A stretch of DNA of 64,000 bases from Thalassia testudinum (Eukaryota > Streptophyta > Magnoliopsida > Alismatales > Hydrocharitaceae), in NCBI GenBank assembly GCA_037157565.1, contig JAZHRO010000002.1:32198501-32262500 (forward strand), in the 5' to 3' direction. This document shows, piece after piece, positions 57,639 through 64,000 of the stretch. A model generated the notes under the pieces. That model was not told the origin of the DNA. It did not search any database and was given only the letters and a program-made list of their open reading frames with translations. Each line of letters starts with the position of its first letter. Positions within the stretch are counted from its first letter, which is position 1. Position numbers and translations under genes: made by a program.

Positions 57639-59093
57639 TGATGTAAACACATTTATTGAGGGTAAAATGTCTATTCATGCATGTTCCTAGGTGTAGATTT
57701 GCATTTCATGTTATAAATATTGCATAGCATGCATCATTATGCATTTAGAGTAGTTGTATATAATTTAGGTTAATTGCATCCCTTTTGTGGTCAGGAGAGA
57801 AGGATATTTATTTCAGAGCCTCGGACTGACGATCCAACTGTACGGATCTGATCAAGACGATGATCGGAGTCTAATGCCTTCGAAATCGCCTCGATCGGAG
57901 TCCCATAGCACCATATGCAGTCTGAGGAAGGTCAATGGCCAAGGGACTAGGTGACATAATTTAGAGTTTCAAATGACAAATCTGACCACGCGGATGGATT
58001 CAGGTCGACGATTGCAGCCTAACAGTGTGAAAATCGACTCAATCCGACCTTTATAGTAGCCCTTACAACGAAAAGAAGATGGATGACCCAGATTGTGCCA
58101 CGTGGCGCAGCCTAGGCCACCATGCACATGCACGTGCCACCGCACGCACGCAGCAGCGCGGGTGCATGCGTGCGCATGCGCACAGCGCAGCTTCACCGTG
58201 TGAGCGAGCGCGTGCGCGGTAAAGGCAGGGACAGCGTGCGCCAGCGATGCATAAGCTGGACCTTCTGCGATTCTTGAGCAGGACTTATAGCAATGCTTAC
58301 AGCCATCGCTAATTCTTCATGCACCAGCAAAGCCAACTTTGGGCGTGAGCGGGCATGAGTTGTCTACAGCGACGCTTCCACCAACGGCCTGGAAATCACT
58401 AAAGGTGCCATGCCTATTTTTGCCTCTTCTCCTCCACTATAAAAGGACCTACACCCCTTCCCTTCCAAGCCATCTCTTCCTACTCTACTCCCACCTACTC
58501 CCAAGCTCTAGCAAGCCTACCAACACTCCATTAGAGCTTGTTCTCAAGCTCCCAAGGATCCTATTAGTTTAGCAAACCTCTGCCTCACCAAATATTCATC
58601 CATCTTCCCATCCCCATTCATAGGTCACCTTGGGGCCATCCTCCCACCACCATTCCGATAGCAAATCATCTCCGTCTTCTCACCTCCATTCCAGAGCCAT
58701 GTCGAAGCTTTCCTCTACCCGACGTCCTCCAGTATCTCACCTCCGTCATCCCGCTCCTCACCTCCTTCGTCCGAGCTTCCATCAGGCACTGTCATCTTGC
58801 CGAACAGCCGATTTGAGAGATTTCCTCTCACCCCCTCTCTTTTTATGCTTTCATAGTTGATGTAATAGACATTGAAGTGATATCTATACCATATTTGTTC
58901 CATCTCTATCTTAAAATACCAAAAAGAAACAAATCGAAGCACAGTTTTCAATTAAAGTAAACGTGGCCTCCCTGTGTTCGACCCGGGACTCCCTTGGAGT
59001 TTCAATATAAATTTTATTTGACCACGTGTTTTGCAACTACGACGATGGGTTACTTATAACCTTGATTTCAAACACGCGAAACACGTGCTACCA
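57639..59093 (+). repeat. 5' LTR of element A2
   Basis: TGATGTAAACACATT to CGTGCTACCA, 1,455 bp, followed after three bases by a PBS. The five bases AGTAG before it are the presumed target duplication, whose partner is beyond the window. The TATA box is near 58437. Confidence 0.82.
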
Positions 59094-59096
59094 TTT

Positions 59097-59114
59097 TGGT
59101 GCTGTTATTGGGGA
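59097..59114 (+). other. Primer-binding site of A2 (tRNA-Asp type, decayed)
   Basis: TGGTGCTGTTATTGGGGA, 13 of 18; all five mismatches are C-to-T or G-to-A. Confidence 0.82.
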
Positions 59115-60161
59115 GGCAACAGAATTTACTTTATTGTTTTCTGCGCTTTTTTGCATTTACATAACACTAACCCACTTATCTTTGATCTACTGTCTTGCAG
59201 GTACCCTAGCATGGAGATCCAAGTGCGGTAGACAGGAGTAAAGTGTGGGTAGAGTGTTTTGTAAGTGCTCCCCACATTCCCCCCCACTAGTTCAATTTGC
59301 CACAATCATAACCAAGAATTAATCTACTTAAGTGTTTGCATAAACCCTAGGATAGACTTTGTTTGTCTTGTTTGCCACCTTCACCCATCTCACCCACATC
59401 TTATAAAAAAAAAAGGATATTTTATGTGGGATGAATCAATTTACACACTTTATACACCCACATCAAAGGCACATAACCTGACTTGATTTTCATCTACTCA
59501 ACTGGGATTCCGACCTATGGACCCGGTACACTAATTCAACACATAAAAGAGTAGAAATCATATTAGGTTAATTACTTTTTTTGTGTGCCCTAATCGGTGG
59601 TGCATTTGGGTCAATTGATTGAATTATTTGGGCTGCACCACCTAATCTAAAAGAGATTCATTTTGTAGCTGCCCCATAGGATTCAATACTTAGGTCAAGC
59701 TAGCCACTCATTTTTTTGATTTACAAAGGAAAAATACTTGAACTCGTGCTTTCAAAACTTGGATTGCCTCACAAAACTTGATTGAATATACCTAGTATTT
59801 GAATCCTAAAAGTTACTAAGCAAGATTCGAACCCTAAAACTCACCTCATCATTAATAATCTTGCTTGAAAACCTCTTGGTTGTGCACATTCACACATTCT
59901 CAAACAAATCATTAAGGGCACAACCCGTTAAGGGCCCATCACATTCTAGAAGCACCATTGTCCCAAGCCTAACTAAAATTGAGTAGACATTCGCCTTAGG
60001 GACTAGTTTGCTCTACGGGATCCAGACTGAGATTATTCACGATTAACCTACTTCTACTAGTCAATCTGATGTCTAGCTTGGGGAGTAGCGTCAAACGACC
60101 ACGGTTGGGGGGTACACTAGGAACCGAAGGTGCAAGCCAAAGGAAGAACCTTCTCCCCAGT
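59115..60161 (+). other. Leader of A2, left part
   Basis: It aligns with the A3 leader, and its end (GTCAAACGACCA..., AACCTTCTCCCC) aligns with the G leader. It is interrupted by a solo LTR at 60162. Confidence 0.72.
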
Positions 60162-62827
60162 TGAAACGTCGGTTCTGTAACGTTATAACGTTGTAGTAAA
60201 GCCGGTTATTACCAACATTTCAAATATAAATTTTTTTACTCGGAAAAATAAAAGAGTTCCCGAGGTCGAACTCAGGGAGCAAGTTGTATTCTAGAGATAT
60301 ACAAGTTCTATTACAAAAATAAAGAGAGAGAGAGAGAGATGAAAATTTGGCTTCTTCTTCTTTTCTTCTTTCTTCCTCTTTGTCTTTGGTTCTTCCTGTT
60401 CTTCTTCTTCTTCTTCTTCTTCTTCTTCTTCTTCTTCTGCTTTCTTCAGATCTTCCCCTCGTGCTCTTCTTCTTCTGTTCTTCCTTGTTTCGCGTTGGCC
60501 GTTGCTCTTCCTTCTTCTTCAGCCTGTCTTCTTTCCTGCTCTGGCTGCTGACCTTCCGTCGTCTGCCCCGGTGCTGAGACGACTTAACGATGCCTTCGCT
60601 ACAGTGCAGCAGCTCCTTCTTCTTCAGCGGGTCTGCTTCTTCTTCTTTGGCCTGCACACTTCAGAGTTTTTTCGTCAAGAGGCAAAAACCTACTCTACCC
60701 CCCTCCCCCGCGTATCTCTCTCTCTGAAATCACTCTTCGGAAGCTCTCCCAGAGCGCTACCGGGTAATCGGGTTCGGGTCAGGCCCGGGTCCAGGCCCAC
60801 CGGCGTGCGTGGTGGGCGAGGAGTGCAGGTCAGTCTAATCGGGTCGGGCCAGGTCCGCGGAGCGTGGTCACGGACGAGGCCGAGTCGGGTCGGGTCGGGT
60901 GAGAGGGACCTCACCCCGTGGTAACTGAGGCAAACAGATGGTGGCACTTTTGCAACTTATGTGGGTGTGTGGCTTCAGAAATCCCCGAGGTGGGACTATC
61001 CGCGCACCCCATTTCTCTCACGCCTGCTGTAGGGATGGTGCTTCCAATTGTAACAGCTGTTGAGGCTCGCAACTCCAATTGAGGGCCAGGGTGTGTGCGC
61101 AAGACTCTTTCGCGCAGGCCGTTGCTCTTCAACCTGGGATATCTAGGCTTGGAGCAACCTCAAGCAAGCTTCGAGCTTCCTCGCCAATGGCGGTCCAGGC
61201 CTGGAACCTGAAATCAATAGAACGGCCTCTCGGCCAAATCAGACAGGCGGGGGACCTTCGCCGTGGCACGGCGAAGGTGGTCAGGGGGTCTGCAGGGGGC
61301 GAGATGGAGCTAACAGGTCGTCCTAGGTCAAACTGTGAGCGAGGGAGTGGGTGTGTTCGGTGGGTCTGCAGAGGGTGTTTGGTGGGAAGTGGAGGGGCGG
61401 AAGAGGATCAGGGTGAGGAGGCGGAGGTACTGCGGTGGTCGGCGAGCCGTGTGGGTCGCTGAGGTGATGGGAGCGGCTCGCCGGAGGGTGGTCGGAGGCG
61501 GAGAGGATGAGGGTGAACAGGGTCGGTAGAGGGCTTAATTGACTAAATCGAAAGCGGGGAAAGAAAGAGGAGGAGAAGGGGAGTAGGTCTAACTTAACTG
61601 TAGGGACGAAGGGGAAGGAACAGGGCGACAGTCGTATCGACTGTCGCCGGAGAAGACGATGCTCAGGGAGAGGGGCGGCGGCGAGCAGAGGGCTGGAGAG
61701 GCGCCAGCTGGGTGCGGCGTGGCGCGGGAAGAGCAGGGGAGGAAGTCTCTGCTGCTGGTAGTGCGGCAGAGCGAAGAGGTGGAGGGGGAGGAAGTCGCCG
61801 GAGCTGGTGAGCGTCTGCCGGAGAAAGAAGAGACGAAAGCTGGGGGTTTTCTCCGTCAGATCCAGGCTGCTTTGGTCGGTGGAGCGGCTGGGGGTATTTA
61901 TAGGGTTGAAGCAGGGAGGAAGGCGGAGGGAGACGACGTGTCTCCCTTGCCGGAGAATGGTCGGAATACGAACCCATACCGTCCGTGCGTTCGCACGGCC
62001 GGTATGGGGGGCTACAATGACCATGGGGGTGCTCCTGCGACGGCTGACGACGCAGGGCACCCCCGGTATACATGCCAGGTCCTCCACCTCACCCTGCGCG
62101 GCGCCATGCTCCGCGCAAGGTCGCCGGAGCATGGTGCTGGCAGGGTTTTGCAGGAGGGACCTGTTTGCAAAGAACGAAGGAGAGTTAGGGGCCTAAATGC
62201 GAGGGTTCAAAAGTTGAGGGCCAAAGAGTAAATATATGAGGACCAAAGTGTAAAGTCGGTCAAGGAGGTTTCTTCTTAGGCTCAAGTTTTTATACATGAC
62301 TAATTAGAACCTAAGGAATCTGATGGTAAATTTCATTTTCATATTAAACCTTGTTTGACCGGTCAATTTGCGTAAAGACCCAAATTAAGTTATTAATTGG
62401 GCATGGTTCTCAATGTAGGTCAAAATGGGTTCTAAAGGCCAAATTGAAGGTTCTAAACCCTAGAGATTATTTTTCTATGAATTTTAGAGGGTTTATTCTA
62501 TTTTTACTTTGCCTCGAACCTTGTGAATTGAAGTGGGTTGTTTTAGGGTTACAGATTATCATTTGGTTCCTTGGAAGTGCTGTAGCCCTTGCTAGATCAT
62601 CTCATCCCACTTTTATTCTTATTAAGCTGTTTTGACCTGTGTTTGGGCCCTGAATTACCCTGTATGCAGATTATACTGGTAAAATTGCACTTTTACCCCT
62701 TATGACTGGTTTTCTTCTCAAACTCAGAATTCTCTGAGTTAAGCCTTTCCTTGAGATATGTAGGAGCTTTTATCCTTTGTATTGGGTCAAAATGAGCTAG
62801 TTATGGCTCATGATGAGGTTCTCATCA
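60162..62827 (-). mobile_element. Solo LTR of family B (B3), reversed
   Basis: On the minus strand it starts TGATGAGAACCTCATCATG at 62827 and ends CCGACGTTTCA at 60162 (2,666 bp). The perfect 5-bp duplication CCAGT flanks it at 60157-60161 and 62828-62832. The TATA box (minus) is CCTATAAATACC near 61895-61906. It contains a (TTC)n tract at about 60395-60440 and GC-rich parts. The long minus-strand ORF at 61323-62132 runs across the TATA box and is not credible. Confidence 0.92.
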
Positions 62828-63005
62828 CCAGTTCCTCCTTCTAACTTGTTGGATTGCCTGGACATAAGTAGAGTAAATTGTCCATAGTCTTGGGATGGAT
62901 TCTGAGAGTTTGTGGACTGTTAGGCTACCCAACCTAAGGACAGGCTTGTATTTTTTGTGCTGCGGGTCCCTTCTCTTCCCCGTCCTTCTGACTTCCTTCT
63001 AGTGT
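62828..63005 (+). other. Leader of A2, right part
   Basis: It resumes at CCAGT after the solo LTR. CTTCTAACTTGTTGGATTG continues the alignment to the G leader (CTTAAGCAACTTGGCTAG) across the insertion. Confidence 0.7.
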
Positions 63006-64000
63006 ATGCTTGGAATGAGGTCATTGAACCCTAGATTGGAAGGACCTTTAGACCATTCCCAAAGGTGGAGGTTGAGCTTTAGCCAAGCAGATCCCATGGC
63101 TGATCAACAACCACCTCCCCCGCTCTCGAACCAGCAAGAGCTGATTAAGAGGCAATTAGAAGAATTGCAGCAGATGCAACAATGGTTCCAACGAATGAAT
63201 GGTCAGGTCGCTTGGCCCTTGAAGGATTTTTATGATCCTTCAAAATATGAGGATTGTCTCGGCATTGTGATTCCCGCCAGAGATGTTGAGATCAAGCCCC
63301 ATGTTTTGAGTCTAATTAAACATTTTCACAGGCTTGGCTCAGAGAACCCATTCCAACATTTGGAAAACTTGATCACTCTGGTTTAGACCACCAAATCATG
63401 GAATGTGGATGAAGAATAGATGCTCATGAGGCTTTTCCCCCATTCACTTAGGGATAAGGCTGCACATTGGTATCGTACCATTGGAAGACCGATTACTACC
63501 TGGACAGCTTTGAAATCGATCTTCCTGAAGAAATTCTTCCCAATTGGGCGAACCAATGCATTGCGACGGGCAATTACCACTTTTGCCCAGTGGCAGGGGG
63601 AACCATTTCATGAGGCCTGGGAGAGATTCCAAGATCTATTGCGGAAGTGTCCACACCATGAGGTGCCTAAATGGCAACTTGTGCAGATTTTTTATCATGG
63701 GTTGAACGATCAACTCCGTAATCATGTGGATGCTTCTTGCGGAGGCAATTTCCTCAACAAGTACGCAGATAGCACGTATGATTTGTTTGAGGAAATGAGT
63801 GAAAATTCTTTAAACCATGCCTCCATGGAAACCTTCAACCTATCCTAACAAATTAGATCAAATGCCAGTGAGGTCCAAGATTCTCATACATCTGATATCG
63901 AATTGATCTACAATAGATTAGATAAGATGGATCTGGTTACTAAACAAATGGAAGAGTGGATGTTTGGAAACTCTAACTTTTCTAAATCCACTCAATCCCA
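63006..64000 (+). pseudogene. gag: Element A2 gag, open to right edge, in-frame stops
   Basis: This is an Athila-type gag. The start is ATG 63006 (MLGMRSLNPRLEGPLDH), supported by similarity to the G gag N-terminus; a second ATG at 63093 is the alternative. The core includes LFPHSLRDKAAHWYRT, FLKKFFPIGRTNAL, VPKWQLVQIFYHGLND, CGGNFLNKYA and FEEMSENSLNHASM. In-frame stops are TAG 63384-63386, TAG 63417-63419 and TAA 63846-63848. The frame has no indel and is still open at the window end. All three stops are one C-to-T step from a Gln codon, and G or C gag relatives read on through these places. Confidence 0.9.

Noticed and set aside
60220..60657. 145-codon Lys/Glu/Arg-rich ORF
   Set aside because: Translation of a (TTC)n/(GAA)n microsatellite inside solo LTR B3.
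61323..62132. 269-codon minus-strand ORF in solo LTR B3
   Set aside because: It spans the LTR TATA box, is Pro/Ser/Leu-rich in a pyrimidine-rich stretch, and is not kept in the other B solo LTR at 39124-41890.

Overview
The window looks like repeat-rich intergenic DNA from a flowering plant. I found no host gene, tRNA, rRNA or CRISPR array. The evidence is LTR retrotransposons whose primer-binding sites (PBS) complement the 3' end of plant tRNA-Asp, with gag-protease-RT-RNaseH-integrase proteins of the Ty3/gypsy Athila type. There are also chromovirus-like LTRs with a tRNA-iMet PBS and one non-autonomous element. I cannot name the species. Family labels A, B, C, D, F, G and N are mine.

Layout, left to right. 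Element G (minus strand, 1-7760) runs off the left edge: RT, protease, gag, leader, PBS, 5' LTR. The 3' end and LTR of an A element (A1, 7761-9983) come next, butted against a decayed B pol gene (9984-12536) with its 3' UTR and the start of a B LTR (14138). Element N (about 14640-18002) carries one broken ORF and a right-hand LTR. 18003-19209 is GA-rich and unexplained. Element D1 (minus strand, 19210 to at least 43831) has LTRs and a PBS but no coding capacity that I can see. It hosts a complete C element (25744-36756, target-site duplication GCTGG). Its right LTR hosts a solo B LTR (39124-41890, duplication ATGAT) and a reversed A LTR (42161-43654). An oppositely oriented D-type LTR (D2, 43832-45581) is followed by A3 (LTR, PBS, leader). 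A3's leader is interrupted by minus-strand element F (about 47969-53925), which has a protease-like ORF but no RT. After a copia-like LTR fragment comes C2 (54789 on). A2 (57639 on) is inserted in C2's leader, and a reversed solo B LTR (60162-62827, duplication CCAGT) is inserted in A2's leader. A2 gag then runs to the right edge.

Only element C is complete enough to read as a machine. It has a perfect tRNA-Asp PBS and a single gag-pol frame broken by in-frame stops and one late frameshift. An unbroken 798-residue RT-RNaseH-integrase segment keeps all catalytic residues. The most interesting non-coding signals are structural: a stem-loop just before the polypurine tract in four families, an inverted repeat at the first bases of nearly every LTR whose sequence differs between families, and short-motif arrays in LTR U3 regions that differ by family. 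Almost all premature stops fit C-to-T decay, as expected for cytosine-methylated, silenced elements.
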